Shown: positions 7,240 to 15,862, numbered from the stretch's first letter. The stretch: DNA of 30,044 bases from an uncultured Bacilli bacterium (GCA_910579455.1 CAJTUT010000014.1:1-30044), one strand, 5' to 3'. Made by a program: numbers and translations. The notes: a model not told the origin generated them from the sequence alone.

Positions 7240-7843
7240 TAAAGGAAAAACATTATTTGAAGTGTTAATATTTGTAATAGCATTTGTAGTAGTAGCATCA
7301 GTTATATTAATACTAATTTTAAAAGGGATAGAAAATGAGAATTTTCGTACCTTAAAAACTAGTATTACTAATCTTGCAACTAGTAATACTTTATATCAAA
7401 TGGAAATTAGCGATAATTCGACTGTCTCCCTTAAAGAGTTAATTGATGAAAAAATAGTAAAGGAAGTCACAAACCCTTTTAAGAGAAAAGAAGCCTGTGA
7501 TATTTACGAATCTAGAGTTGCATTAAATGGAGAAGATACTACAGCAACATTAAAATGTGGGGAATATTTAATTACCATGGGTAGTAATGATAAAAAAGCA
7601 ATTGTATATAAGGTGGGAAAATGGCAGGATGAAAAAACAGAAAATGCAGAGACTAAGATTGGATATAATTATATTGTAGAGGGTAATTTACAGCTAAAAG
7701 AATATTATGAAGATTATATGTTTTTGTATTTGTTTAATAAAGAGCATGGGACTTTTTATGAAACAATTGAAGAGATTCCAACAGAATATAATGTAGTGAA
7801 TCATATTTCTTATAGATCAAAAGAAAAAATGAAAGAAATCTAA
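7229..7843 (+). CDS. Type IV pilin-like (class III signal) membrane protein
   Basis: The N-terminus reads MINNKGKTLFEVLIFVIAF: a short basic leader ending in G, then K-T-L-F-E with Glu at mature position 5, then a 20-residue hydrophobic helix. This is the arrangement recognised by prepilin peptidase in type IV pilins and competence pseudopilins. The mature part (about 198 residues) is mainly polar, contains two Cys (KEACDIYE and LKCGEYL) that may form a disulfide, and matches no family I can name. I chose ATG 7229 because it puts the cleavage motif at the usual place and GGAAGGA lies upstream; an in-frame ATG at 7208 would extend it by 7 residues. It overlaps the end of ezrA by 11 bp, so the two are translationally linked. 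No other pilus gene is in the window. Confidence 0.65.
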   Translation: MINNKGKTLFEVLIFVIAFVVVASVILILILKGIENENFRTLKTSITNLATSNTLYQMEISDNSTVSLKELIDEKIVKEVTNPFKRKEACDIYESRVALNGEDTTATLKCGEYLITMGSNDKKAIVYKVGKWQDEKTENAETKIGYNYIVEGNLQLKEYYEDYMFLYLFNKEHGTFYETIEEIPTEYNVVNHISYRSKEKMKEI

Positions 7844-7862
7844 TGTAGGATTTCTTTTTTTG
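7832..7862 (+). terminator. Terminator spanning the stop codon of the pilin-like gene
   Basis: AAAGAAATC pairs with GATTTCTTT followed by a run of T; the TAA stop is in the loop. A 12-bp perfect palindrome CAAGCATGCTTG (7863-7874) follows directly and is also followed by six T. Confidence 0.8.
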
Positions 7863-7925
7863 CAAGCATGCTTGTTTTTTCAATCATGTTTTGATAGACT
7901 ATAGTAGTTATTTGGAGTGATAAAT

Positions 7926-9110
7926 ATGAATCGAGTAATTTTAATTAAATATGGAGAATTAACAACGAAAAAAGGAAATAGAAATTTTTTTGTAAATACT
8001 TTATATCAAAATATAAAGAATAAATTAAAAAATTATGATGTTGAAATATCGAAAGATATTTCTAGAATGTATATTAGATTTCAAGATAAAGATTTAGAAA
8101 AAATTAAACATGTTATAGATTGTATCTTTGGTATTCATATGTATCATATTGCACATATTGTAGATACTAATACTGATAAAATAAAAACTATATTGCTAAA
8201 GATTTTAAGAGAGGAAAAATTTAATACTTTTAAAATAGAAACGAAAAGAAGTGATAAGACTTTCGAAATCCCAAGTCAGGAGATGAATCCCCTTTTAGGA
8301 GCCCATATTCTAAAAAATATAGATGGTATTCAAGTTGATGTTCATCACCCAGACGTATTAGTAAAAGTGGAGATTAGACCATATCATACATATATCTACA
8401 CCAACGGTTATAAGGGATGTGGAGGTTATCCTGTTGGAACACAGGCTAGGGGGATGCTTATGTTAAGTGGGGGAATAGACTCTCCCGTTGCAGGATATTT
8501 AGCTATGAAACGTGGGATTAAATTAGATGCAGTATATTTTGAAGCGATTCCTCATACTAGTTTAGATGCTCGCAATAAAGTAATTGATCTTACTAAGAAG
8601 TTAGTGAAGTATACAGATAAAATAAATTTACATATAGTTAATTTCACTAAAATTCAGGAGACTATTTATAAAAATGGTAATCCAACTTATTGTATTACTA
8701 TCATGCGTAGAATGATGTATCGTATTATGGAAAAACTGGCAAAGATCCAAAAGGGACTTGTAATTATTAATGGCGAATCTATAGGACAGGTAGCTTCACA
8801 AACTTTAACAAGTATGTCAGTAATTAACCAAGTTACTAATATGCCAGTTATTAGACCAGTTGCCTGTTTAGATAAGCTAGAAATTATTGAAATTGCTAGA
8901 AAAATTGGTACATATGATATTAGTATCTTGCCATATGAGGACTGTTGCACTGTCTTTGTTCCAAAACATCCTGTGATTAATCCTAATTTAGAAGAATGTT
9001 TAAAAATGGAAGAAAATGTAAGTTATGAAAAATTAATTGATGAAGCAATCCAAGAGATAAATACTATAACAATAGAAGATAATGACTTAGAATTCGAGAA
9101 TTTATTATAG
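7926..9110 (+). CDS. thiI: tRNA 4-thiouridine sulfurtransferase ThiI
   Basis: ThiI adenylates U8 of tRNA and directs sulfur transfer to give 4-thiouridine, and in some bacteria also supplies sulfur for the thiamine thiazole. The 394-residue product has an N-terminal ferredoxin-like domain and a THUMP domain (about 60-165), then the PP-loop ATPase motif SGGIDSPVAG (residues 181-190). It ends after the conserved EDCCTVFVPKHP block, without the C-terminal rhodanese domain of the enterobacterial enzyme, as is usual in Firmicutes. GTG 7917 is in frame, but GGAG at 7914-7917 fits ATG 7926 at 8 bases. No cysteine desulfurase partner (often adjacent in Bacillus) is next to it here, so sulfur must come from one encoded elsewhere. 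Confidence 0.95.
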   Translation: MNRVILIKYGELTTKKGNRNFFVNTLYQNIKNKLKNYDVEISKDISRMYIRFQDKDLEKIKHVIDCIFGIHMYHIAHIVDTNTDKIKTILLKILREEKFNTFKIETKRSDKTFEIPSQEMNPLLGAHILKNIDGIQVDVHHPDVLVKVEIRPYHTYIYTNGYKGCGGYPVGTQARGMLMLSGGIDSPVAGYLAMKRGIKLDAVYFEAIPHTSLDARNKVIDLTKKLVKYTDKINLHIVNFTKIQETIYKNGNPTYCITIMRRMMYRIMEKLAKIQKGLVIINGESIGQVASQTLTSMSVINQVTNMPVIRPVACLDKLEIIEIARKIGTYDISILPYEDCCTVFVPKHPVINPNLEECLKMEENVSYEKLIDEAIQEINTITIEDNDLEFENLL

Positions 9111-9140
9111 GTATAAATTACCAATATCTTTTATGTATTA
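9110..9140 (+). promoter_or_regulatory. Candidate sigma-G-type promoter for the SASP gene
   Basis: GGTATA (9110-9115), 18 bases, then TGTATTA (9134-9140) is a partial match to the TGMATA / CATNNTA pattern of forespore promoters. The match is weak; the role of the gene is the main argument. Confidence 0.3.
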
Positions 9141-9183
9141 TTTGGAAATTATTTCGCAATCTATAAATGTAGGAGGTGAAATA

Positions 9184-9399
9184 ATGACTAACTCAAATAA
9201 ATCAAGTATGAAAATGAGAGTTCCAGGAGCTAAACAAGCTATCGATAAAATGAAATACGAAATCGCTAATGAATTTGGTGTTAATTTAGGAGCAGATTCA
9301 ACTTCTCGTGCAAACGGATCAGTTGGTGGTGAAATAACTAGACGTTTAGTTCAAAATGGACTTAATCAAGTAAGTGGAAGCTATAATCAAAATAACTAA
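9184..9399 (+). CDS. Alpha/beta-type small acid-soluble spore protein
   Basis: SASPs of this type coat forespore DNA, force it towards an A-like form, protect it from UV and heat, and are degraded on germination. The 71-residue product has the two conserved blocks of the family: the segment containing YEIANEFGV (residues 26-34), which includes the GPR protease site, and GGEITRRLVQ (about residues 49-58), which contacts DNA. AGGAGGTGA (9172-9180) stands 3-4 bases before ATG 9184; a longer frame from 9133 is not needed and lacks a ribosome site. The base composition of this gene is less AT-extreme than its surroundings, as expected for a highly expressed gene. It is followed by a perfect terminator. 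It should be transcribed by sigma-G in the forespore. Confidence 0.95.
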   Translation: MTNSNKSSMKMRVPGAKQAIDKMKYEIANEFGVNLGADSTSRANGSVGGEITRRLVQNGLNQVSGSYNQNN

Positions 9400-9412
9400 T
9401 TATTAATAGCTT

Positions 9413-9446
9413 AAAAGATAGATCTAAAGATCTATCTTTTGTTTTT
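9413..9446 (+). terminator. Strong terminator of the SASP gene
   Basis: Perfect 12-bp stem AAAAGATAGATC / GATCTATCTTTT with a TAAA loop, followed by GTTTTT. Confidence 0.92.
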
Positions 9447-9667
9447 ATCATTTGAGTTTGCAACATAAAAACTATTTCTTATTATTTTCAAAGTTAGAAT
9501 GGAGTATTTAGGGATAGGATTACTGCTTGTATTGAAATGCAATACCTTGATAAATTGATGTTGAAAAGAGTTTAAGTGTATGAAGCATATAATTAAGAGA
9601 AAAGAAATTTATGTTATCTGTATATAGGAAATAGTAAAGACGATGTGGTAATATTACAAAAACGTAA
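9447..9667. other. Gene-free AT-rich stretch
   Basis: No ORF with a ribosome site and no RNA gene is seen in this 220-base stretch. One forward frame from about 9512 can be read for some 60 codons with several stops (YLDKLMLKRV, then NSKDDVVILQKRNLEL), which might be a gene remnant, but I recognise no family. GTATTG-aaatg-CAATAC (9529-9545) is a small inverted repeat of unknown meaning. Confidence 0.4.
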
Positions 9668-9697
9668 TTTAGAATTATAACAAAAATATGATATAAT
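9668..9697 (+). promoter_or_regulatory. Candidate promoter of the flippase-like gene
   Basis: TTTAGA (9668-9673), 18 bases, and TATAAT (9692-9697) preceded by TGA, forming an extended -10. This leaves a leader of about 70 nt. Confidence 0.55.
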
Positions 9698-9775
9698 TTT
9701 AATATAATATATACAATTAATTCATTTACAGGGTTAATTATAAAAGATATACAATTGAAAAGGTAGTATGGTAGT

Positions 9776-10804
9776 ATGAAAAATACAAAGAAAAAAATTT
9801 TAAATGTACTTTTATTTATTCTTGTTATATTTCTAACATTTTATTTTGTTCTTAGAAATAATGATATGAACAAAATTATGAGTAATATTCTATCGGTTGA
9901 TATAAAATATATTTTAATTGGATTCTTTATTATGTTTTTATTTGTTTTTTGTGAGGGATTAAATTTATATAGGGTTTTAAAAAGACTTAACCATAATGTA
10001 AGTATAATGGATACTATAAAGTATGCATTGGTAGGTTTTTTCTTTAGTTCCATTACGCCCTCTTCTAGTGGGGGACAACCCCTACAACTTTATTTCATGA
10101 ATAAAGATAAATTGCCAATATCTGATTGTTTGATTGCTCTTATTATTCAGTTGTTTAGCTTTCAAGTAACCTGTTCTATATTAGCGATAATAGGGGTTAT
10201 TTTAAACTTTCATAAATTGATAGGAATGGGAAATTTGAAGTATTTATTATTAGTTGGATTTGTTGTTAACATTATAATAGTAACCTCTCTTTTTGTTATA
10301 CTATTTTCAAATAAACTTGCCATAAAGGTATTAAATTTTATTAATAAAATTTTAAATAAACTTCATTTTAAAAAGGTACAAAGTTTTTATGAGAGAGCCC
10401 TGGATGAAATGAAACATTACCAAAAGAGTGCTCTTTTTCTAACAGAACATAGGGGAATCATCTACCGAACATTCTTAATATCTTTTATTCAACTCTTTTT
10501 TTACCAAAGTATCCCTTATTTTGTATATAAATCTTTTGGATTTTGCACTTATTCTATTTTTGATTTTGTATTTATGCAGGCTCTTTTATATGTAGGAGTT
10601 GCTTTTTTACCATTCCCGGGAGCAATGGGAGTAAGTGAGGGAAGCTTCGTGACTCTATTTAAGATGTTTTTTCCAACTTCTATTCTGAGTAGTGCTATGT
10701 TGATTTCTAGGGGAATTAGTTTTTATTTGTTTGTAATAATTGCTGGAGTTTTATTATTAATTTTTACTTTATTTTCAAAATATAAAAAAAAGGATGAGAG
10801 TTAA
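9776..10804 (+). CDS. Flippase-like integral membrane protein (LPG_synthase_TM / UPF0104 family)
   Basis: The 342-residue product is a polytopic membrane protein with about eight hydrophobic helices (starting at residues 7-25 and 39-60). Its best signature is SSITPSSSGGQPLQLYFM (about residues 92-109), and a later LPFPGAMGVSEGSF (about 280-293), both typical of the YbhN/MprF-flippase-like superfamily. That family includes the lipid-translocating half of MprF, but this protein has no aminoacyl-transferase domain, so it is a stand-alone member whose lipid substrate is unknown. The gene stands alone, with its own promoter and about 95 bases before ackA. The ribosome site is weak (AAAGGTAG), and a short GGTAGTAT duplication surrounds the start. 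Confidence 0.85.
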   Translation: MKNTKKKILNVLLFILVIFLTFYFVLRNNDMNKIMSNILSVDIKYILIGFFIMFLFVFCEGLNLYRVLKRLNHNVSIMDTIKYALVGFFFSSITPSSSGGQPLQLYFMNKDKLPISDCLIALIIQLFSFQVTCSILAIIGVILNFHKLIGMGNLKYLLLVGFVVNIIIVTSLFVILFSNKLAIKVLNFINKILNKLHFKKVQSFYERALDEMKHYQKSALFLTEHRGIIYRTFLISFIQLFFYQSIPYFVYKSFGFCTYSIFDFVFMQALLYVGVAFLPFPGAMGVSEGSFVTLFKMFFPTSILSSAMLISRGISFYLFVIIAGVLLLIFTLFSKYKKKDES

Positions 10805-10872
10805 TATATATATCAACCACCTATTTGATAGAAAAGAGAATGATAAGTATAGGAAAAAAACGGAATTTATAG

Positions 10873-10878
10873 TATAAT
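10873..10878 (+). promoter_or_regulatory. Candidate -10 of the ackA operon
   Basis: TATAAT 21 bases upstream of ackA; no good -35 at the expected distance, so support is limited. Confidence 0.35.
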
Positions 10879-10898
10879 AAAATAAAAGGAGAGATTAG

Positions 10899-12083
10899 AT
10901 GAAAATTATATCAATAAATGCAGGAAGTAGTTCCTTAAAATTCCAACTTTTTGATATGGATAGTGAAAAAGTTCTAGCTAGTGGACTATTTGAACGAATT
11001 GGAATTGAAGGCAGTTTATATACAATTAAATATAATTCAGAGAAGATAAGGGAAGAAATTGAATTAGCGAATCACACAGATGCTGTTAATATTTTATTAG
11101 AAAAATTGATTGCTTTAGATATTATCGCATCATTAGATGAAATTGATGGTGTTGGACATCGAATTGTACAAGGTGGGGATAAATATAATAAATCTGTAAT
11201 TATTACAGATGAAGTAATTAGTGATATCGAAGCATTCAAGGATTTGGCACCTTTACACAATCCTGCTGGATTATTAGGCATTCAGGCGGTTAGGGAAGTT
11301 TTACCTGATGTGCCAATGGTTGCAGTTTTTGATACAGCATTCCATCAAACTATGAAAAAAGAAAGATACTTGTACCCAATTCCTTATGCATGGTATCGTG
11401 ATTATAAAATTAGAAAATACGGTTTTCATGGGACAAGTCATAGATTTATAGCATCTAAGGCAAAAGAAATTTTAGGAAGAGAAAATATAAAAGTAATTAG
11501 TTGTCATTTAGGTAGTGGTGGTTCTATCTGTGCCATTGAGAACGGGGCATCCATAGATACTACTATGGGCTTTACACCATTGGCAGGTATTATGATGGGA
11601 ACAAGATCTGGCGACATTGATCCATCCATTATTCCATATATTATGGAAAAGGAAGGGAAAAATGCCTCTGAAATAATTGACGATTTAAATAAAGTTTCGG
11701 GGCTATTAGGTGTGAGTGAGACTAGCTCTGATTTTAGGGATATTTCTAAAGGAATAAGTGAAGGAAACAGTCAATGCCTACTTGCCCAAGAAATATTTAT
11801 AAGAAGAGTGGTTGCTTATATTGCTGAATACTATGTATTACTAAATGGAGCAGATATGATTGTATTTACAGCTGGAATAGGAGAGAATAGTTTAGATGTT
11901 AGGGGAAAAATAGTAGAGAGGTTATCCTGCCTAGGTATTAAATTAGATGAAAGTGCTAATGACTCTAGAGGTGAGATTAAAAAGATTAGTACTGATGATT
12001 CGTCTGTTTTAGTTTATGCAATTCCAACAGATGAAGAACTAATGATAGCGAGGGATACCCTAGAATTAGTACAAAATGGTTAG
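10899..12083 (+). CDS. ackA: Acetate kinase
   Basis: Acetate kinase converts acetyl phosphate and ADP to acetate and ATP, the ATP-yielding step of acetate fermentation. The 394-residue length is typical. Conserved motifs are NAGSSSLKFQLF (residues 7-18), GHRIVQGGDKYN (about 86-97), FDTAFHQTM, KYGFHGTSHRFI (phosphate-binding His), CHLGSGGSICAI, ETSSDFRDI and FTAGIGENS near the C-terminus, so all regions of the ASKHA-fold active site are present. AAAGGAGAG stands before the start. No phosphotransacetylase is adjacent; instead the gene leads a close-packed group with the DHH phosphoesterase, ysxC and an unknown gene. The overlap of 8 bp with the next gene suggests a single transcript. Confidence 0.97.
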   Translation: MKIISINAGSSSLKFQLFDMDSEKVLASGLFERIGIEGSLYTIKYNSEKIREEIELANHTDAVNILLEKLIALDIIASLDEIDGVGHRIVQGGDKYNKSVIITDEVISDIEAFKDLAPLHNPAGLLGIQAVREVLPDVPMVAVFDTAFHQTMKKERYLYPIPYAWYRDYKIRKYGFHGTSHRFIASKAKEILGRENIKVISCHLGSGGSICAIENGASIDTTMGFTPLAGIMMGTRSGDIDPSIIPYIMEKEGKNASEIIDDLNKVSGLLGVSETSSDFRDISKGISEGNSQCLLAQEIFIRRVVAYIAEYYVLLNGADMIVFTAGIGENSLDVRGKIVERLSCLGIKLDESANDSRGEIKKISTDDSSVLVYAIPTDEELMIARDTLELVQNG

Positions 12084-13065
12084 AGATATGTATAAGTTAA
12101 TATATAAAGAGATCAAGAAATTTGATACCATAGTCATTGCACGTCATATAGGGGTGGATCCCGATGCAATGGCAAGTCAGATTGCCTTAAGAGATGCTAT
12201 TAAATTATCATTTCCAGAAAAACGTGTATTAGCAGTTGGTACAGGGAGTGCTAAGTTTAAGTATATTGGTAATTTAGATAAACTAGAAAATATTCAAAAT
12301 GCATTGTTGATTGTTACTGATACCCCAGATAAGAAGCGTATAGATATTTCTTCCTTTGATGGATTTTGTTCTATAATAAAGATAGATCACCATCCTTTTA
12401 TTGAAAGGTTTTGCGATATAGAGTGCATTCAAGATACTGCATCATCTGCTTGTGAAATCATCATGGATTTAATAAAGAATACGAAATTGGTTTGTGATGA
12501 GAACATATCAAGAACTTTATTTATGGGATTAGTAGCAGACTCGAATCGATTTTTGTTTGACAGTTGTAGTCCCAAAACCTTTGAACTTGTTGCTTATTAT
12601 TTAGAAAATTATCCGTTTAAATTAAGTGAAACTTATAAAACAATGTATAAAAGACCATTAAAAGAAGTAAGACTAGAAGGGTATATATCTACCCATATGG
12701 AAGTAACAGAACATGGTGTTGGATATATTAAGATTACAGATGATATCATCAATCAATATAAAGTAGATTCTGCATCAGCTGGAAATATGGTCAATAATTT
12801 TAACTTTATTGAAGAAGTATTAGTGTGGGCAACAATTACGGAAGATATTAAAAACGAGATTATTAGGGTATCCATTCGTTCTAGAGGACCTAGAATTAAT
12901 GATGTAGCAGAACAGTTTCATGGTGGAGGTCATGCCTTAGCAAGTGGAGCTAAAGTGGAAAGTTTTGAAATTGCCATGGAGTTGATGAATGCATTGGATA
13001 AACGAGTTAAGGAATATTTGGAAGAATCTTTTAAACTTAAAAAGGAGGATGAAGATGGAAATTAA
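12076..13065 (+). CDS. DHH-family phosphoesterase, NrnA-like (oligoribonuclease / pAp phosphatase or c-di-AMP family)
   Basis: The 329-residue product has the DHH phosphoesterase architecture: ARHIGVDPDAMASQ (metal site I), VTDTPDKKRI, the IDHHPF signature (about residue 110), a GLVADSNRF motif, and a C-terminal DHHA1 domain with the GGGHALASGAK substrate-binding motif. This is the arrangement of NrnA, which degrades nanoRNAs and dephosphorylates pAp; pGpA/c-di-AMP breakdown is known for relatives, so the exact substrate is open. There is no PAS/GGDEF part as in GdpP. ATG 12076 overlaps ackA by 8 bp; ATG 12088 is an equally good start and gives an N-terminus closer to Bacillus NrnA. The gene overlaps ysxC by 11 bp. 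Confidence 0.9.
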   Translation: MVRDMYKLIYKEIKKFDTIVIARHIGVDPDAMASQIALRDAIKLSFPEKRVLAVGTGSAKFKYIGNLDKLENIQNALLIVTDTPDKKRIDISSFDGFCSIIKIDHHPFIERFCDIECIQDTASSACEIIMDLIKNTKLVCDENISRTLFMGLVADSNRFLFDSCSPKTFELVAYYLENYPFKLSETYKTMYKRPLKEVRLEGYISTHMEVTEHGVGYIKITDDIINQYKVDSASAGNMVNNFNFIEEVLVWATITEDIKNEIIRVSIRSRGPRINDVAEQFHGGGHALASGAKVESFEIAMELMNALDKRVKEYLEESFKLKKEDEDGN

Positions 13066-13651
13066 AAAAGCAGAATTAGAAATTATGGCAACAAGACGTA
13101 GTCAATATCCTGAACGTGTAAAAGCCGAATTTTTATTAGTAGGAAGAAGTAACGTTGGAAAAAGTAGTTTTATTAATTCCATTCTATCTAGAAAAAATCT
13201 TGCCTATACATCATCGCGTCCTGGAAAGACGCAGACACTTAACTTTTATTCTGTTAATGATACCTTTTACCTGATTGATGTCCCAGGTTATGGATATGCA
13301 CAAGTTGATAAAAAAACTCAGGCTAAATTTGGGATGATGATAGAAGAATATTTAGAAAAAAGAGATCAATTAAAAAGAGTTTTTATGCTTGTTGACTTTA
13401 GGCATAAACCAAGCGAAGATGATTTAATGATGTATAATTTCTTGAAATATTATAAAGTTCCTGTTACAATTATTGCAACAAAAGCAGATAAAGTGGGTGG
13501 AAGTAAAAAAGAAAGATGTTTGAAGACAATTATGGATACTTTGGATTTAGTAGTAGGTGATGATTTAATCGTTTTCTCAAGTGTTACAAAGTTAGGAGTA
13601 AAAGAAGTTTTAACAAAGTTGGAAGAATTAAATGAAATAGAGACCATTTAA
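13055..13651 (+). CDS. ysxC: Ribosome biogenesis GTPase YsxC/EngB
   Basis: YsxC is an essential single-domain GTPase needed for late assembly of the 50S subunit. The 198-residue product has G1 GRSNVGKSS, G3 DVPGYGYA, G4 ATKADK and the switch region SSRPGKTQTLNFY. AGGAGG (13043-13048) stands 6 bases before ATG 13055, so the longer upstream frame is rejected; it overlaps the end of the preceding gene by 11 bp. In Bacillus ysxC follows lonA; here it is in the ackA group. Confidence 0.97.
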   Translation: MEIKKAELEIMATRRSQYPERVKAEFLLVGRSNVGKSSFINSILSRKNLAYTSSRPGKTQTLNFYSVNDTFYLIDVPGYGYAQVDKKTQAKFGMMIEEYLEKRDQLKRVFMLVDFRHKPSEDDLMMYNFLKYYKVPVTIIATKADKVGGSKKERCLKTIMDTLDLVVGDDLIVFSSVTKLGVKEVLTKLEELNEIETI

Positions 13652-13684
13652 TTTTTTTTTCATATGATATTATAGGTGGTTTTT

Positions 13685-14146
13685 GTGAAAGTAGAAATAA
13701 TTAATAGTGATATAATTAGTGTATTTATTAATAATTTTTATTTTAAAGATGTTGATTTAACAAAAAAGATAGAGTTTGTATCTATCATTAAAGACTTAAT
13801 TACAAAAATAGATACAAGGTATAAACTAAACTTAAATGGTTTTTATAAAATAAAAGTATATCCTCATAAAAAAATAGGGGTTTTTCTGGATATTATAAAA
13901 ATAGATGATAACGAATTTAGTAATGGAGCTGACTTTAGAATAGTCGTTTATCAAAATGAAAAGTTTTTCTTACAAACTGAGTGTTATGAACAAATAAATT
14001 CTGATATTAAGAAGCGATATTATAACCATAATTTTTATATAGATATTAATGATATCGATGATATATATCAACTAACAGATATAGGAACTATTATCTATGG
14101 AGATAGTGTCAAAGAAATGTTATGCTACGGGGTATTAATTAAATAA
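13685..14146 (+). CDS. Conserved-looking hypothetical protein, 153 aa
   Basis: I do not recognise this protein. It starts at GTG 13685 (a second GTG at 13676 overlaps the probable ribosome site TAGGTGG). It is a small alpha/beta-looking soluble protein with alternating hydrophobic strands (KVEIINSDIISVFI, FYKIKVYPHKKIGVFLDI), rich in Asp, Ile and Tyr, with no signal peptide, membrane helix, Cys motif or obvious catalytic residues; the one Cys pair is CYEQ and CYGV. It follows ysxC by only 33 bases with a T run but no clear hairpin between, so it may be the last gene of that operon. It converges on spoIVA, and the shared gap is only 18 bases. Confidence 0.7.
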   Translation: MKVEIINSDIISVFINNFYFKDVDLTKKIEFVSIIKDLITKIDTRYKLNLNGFYKIKVYPHKKIGVFLDIIKIDDNEFSNGADFRIVVYQNEKFFLQTECYEQINSDIKKRYYNHNFYIDINDIDDIYQLTDIGTIIYGDSVKEMLCYGVLIK

Positions 14147-14167
14147 AAAAAGAGGAATTACCTCTTA
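14144..14167 (-). terminator. spoIVA terminator overlapping its stop codon
   Basis: On the minus strand AAGAGG-TAATT-CCTCTT is followed by seven T; the stop codon of spoIVA lies in the first arm. On the plus strand the same hairpin lacks a T run. Confidence 0.8.
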
Positions 14168-15640
14168 TATTACAATAGCAATCATATTATTAGATCCCTT
14201 ATTAACGACCTTAGATAATGTTTGCTGTAATTTATATCTAATGTTATCAGGCATTAGATTTATTTTTGATTGGATTCCTTCCTGGACAATAGCATCTAGA
14301 CTTCTTCCGAAAATTTCACTTTTCCAAATACTAGTTGGTTCCGTCTTATGGTCCTTCATTAAATAATCGATTAACTCTTTGCTTTGGACTTCACTACCAA
14401 TAATAGGTTCAAAAGTAGATTCTACGTCAACACGGATCATATGAATAGATGGGGCAACAGCTTTTAATTTTACTCCATATCTAGGGCCTTGTTTTACAAT
14501 TTCTGGTGTATTTAATTTCATATCCTCAATTGATGGAGTAGCAACACCATATCCAGTTTGTTTTACCATTTTTAATGCATATTTAATTTGATCATATTCT
14601 TTTTTAGCAATATTAAAATCTTGGAATAAAGATAATAAATCAGCTTTGTTTTTAACATCTACATTAATAATTTCTGTTAGGGTTTTATTGTATAAAGACG
14701 CAGGGGCCATTAGATTTACAGTAACAACTCCCGTGGATGGATCTACTTCTGATAAATAGCTTTTTTCAATCATATCATGATCTATAAAGTGACCAGTAAT
14801 GGTCTCAATATCTCTTAGTTTATCTACTTCTATAACACTTTCTTTAATACAATTGATATATTCCTTTTTTACTGGGTGATCATGATTTAAAATAGCAATC
14901 CATTCGGGCATATTAACCTTAACTTCTAGAACCGGAAATTCATATAGGGCCTCCTTTAAGATATTATACATATCTTTTTCATTCATTGCTTCTACACTAA
15001 TTGGAATAACAGGAACCTTATATTCCTCTTTTAAAGAATCTGCAAGTCGTTCGGTTTCTGGAAGAGTAGGATGAACAGAGTTTAAAACCACAATAAATGG
15101 TTTGCCAATCTCCTTTAATTCACTAATCACTCTATTTTCTGCTTCTAGATAATCATTCCGATTAAACTCACCAATAGAGCCATCCGTTGTTACAACAATT
15201 CCAATTGTGGAGTGATCCTTGATTACTTTTTCAGTTCCAACTTCAGCGGCTTCAATAAAGGGAATTTCCTCATTATACCAAGGAGTTTTTACCATTCTTG
15301 GACCATTTTCATCCTCAGCCCCGACAGCTTTATCAATCACATATCCTACACAGTCGATTAATCTAATATTACAACTAACTTCATCAATATGAATTGTAGC
15401 TGCATTATTAGGAACAAATTTAGGTTCTGTTGTCATAATGGTTTTTCCTGCAGCACTTTGAGGAATTTCATCAAGAGCTCTTTTTCTTTCGTATTCATCT
15501 TCGATATTAGGAACAATCAAGGTCTCTACCATACGTTTAATAAAAGTACTTTTTCCAGTTCTTACTGCTCCTACTACTCCAAGATAGATATCACCACCAC
15601 TTCTAGCAGCAATGTTTTTAATAATTTCTTGTTTTTCCAT
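14165..15640 (-). CDS. spoIVA: Stage IV sporulation protein A (spore coat basement ATPase)
   Basis: SpoIVA is made in the mother cell, binds the forespore outer membrane through SpoVM, and polymerises with ATP hydrolysis to form the base on which the coat and cortex are built. The 491-residue length matches the family. The N-terminal P-loop domain carries Walker A GAVRTGKST (residues 24-32), with the catalytic Lys at position 30 as in Bacillus, followed by TTEPKFVPN and a Walker B-like IRLIDCVGY segment. The middle and C-terminal domains end in the hydrophobic NNMIAIVI tail. AAAGGAGAAAAGAT precedes the start. The gene is transcribed alone, with a sigma-E-like promoter and a terminator folded over the stop codon. 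Confidence 0.97.
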   Translation of the reverse strand: MEKQEIIKNIAARSGGDIYLGVVGAVRTGKSTFIKRMVETLIVPNIEDEYERKRALDEIPQSAAGKTIMTTEPKFVPNNAATIHIDEVSCNIRLIDCVGYVIDKAVGAEDENGPRMVKTPWYNEEIPFIEAAEVGTEKVIKDHSTIGIVVTTDGSIGEFNRNDYLEAENRVISELKEIGKPFIVVLNSVHPTLPETERLADSLKEEYKVPVIPISVEAMNEKDMYNILKEALYEFPVLEVKVNMPEWIAILNHDHPVKKEYINCIKESVIEVDKLRDIETITGHFIDHDMIEKSYLSEVDPSTGVVTVNLMAPASLYNKTLTEIINVDVKNKADLLSLFQDFNIAKKEYDQIKYALKMVKQTGYGVATPSIEDMKLNTPEIVKQGPRYGVKLKAVAPSIHMIRVDVESTFEPIIGSEVQSKELIDYLMKDHKTEPTSIWKSEIFGRSLDAIVQEGIQSKINLMPDNIRYKLQQTLSKVVNKGSNNMIAIVI

Positions 15641-15664
15641 ATCTTTTCTCCTTTATTCAATTTA

Positions 15665-15694
15665 AATCTATGTCATATACCTTCCATATATACC
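15665..15694 (-). promoter_or_regulatory. Candidate sigma-E promoter of spoIVA
   Basis: On the minus strand GGTATATAT (15686-15694), 13 bases, then CATAGATT (15665-15672), close to the -35 GMATATT / -10 CATACANT pattern of mother-cell sigma-E promoters, 25 bases before the start codon. Sigma-E control of spoIVA is known in Bacillus. Confidence 0.5.
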
Positions 15695-15862
15695 ATCTAT
15701 AAATTGATTTTTTAATTAGAAGTATTTATAGTAATGATAAATTAAGGAAAGAGCTATAATTGAGACAATAAAAGTACTAAAATAATACAGAAAAAATATT
15801 ATATGGTAAAAGATTTCTATAATAAGTGGGATATTCAAAAGTTAAAGGAAAATTAGTAAAAT

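Noticed and set aside
9512..9690. Possible decayed reading frame in the gap after the SASP gene
   Set aside because: Several stops and no family likeness; noted only in the gap entry.
15389..15715. 108-codon frame opposite the start of spoIVA
   Set aside because: Antisense shadow of a certain gene, with Cys/Phe/Ser-rich composition typical of such frames.
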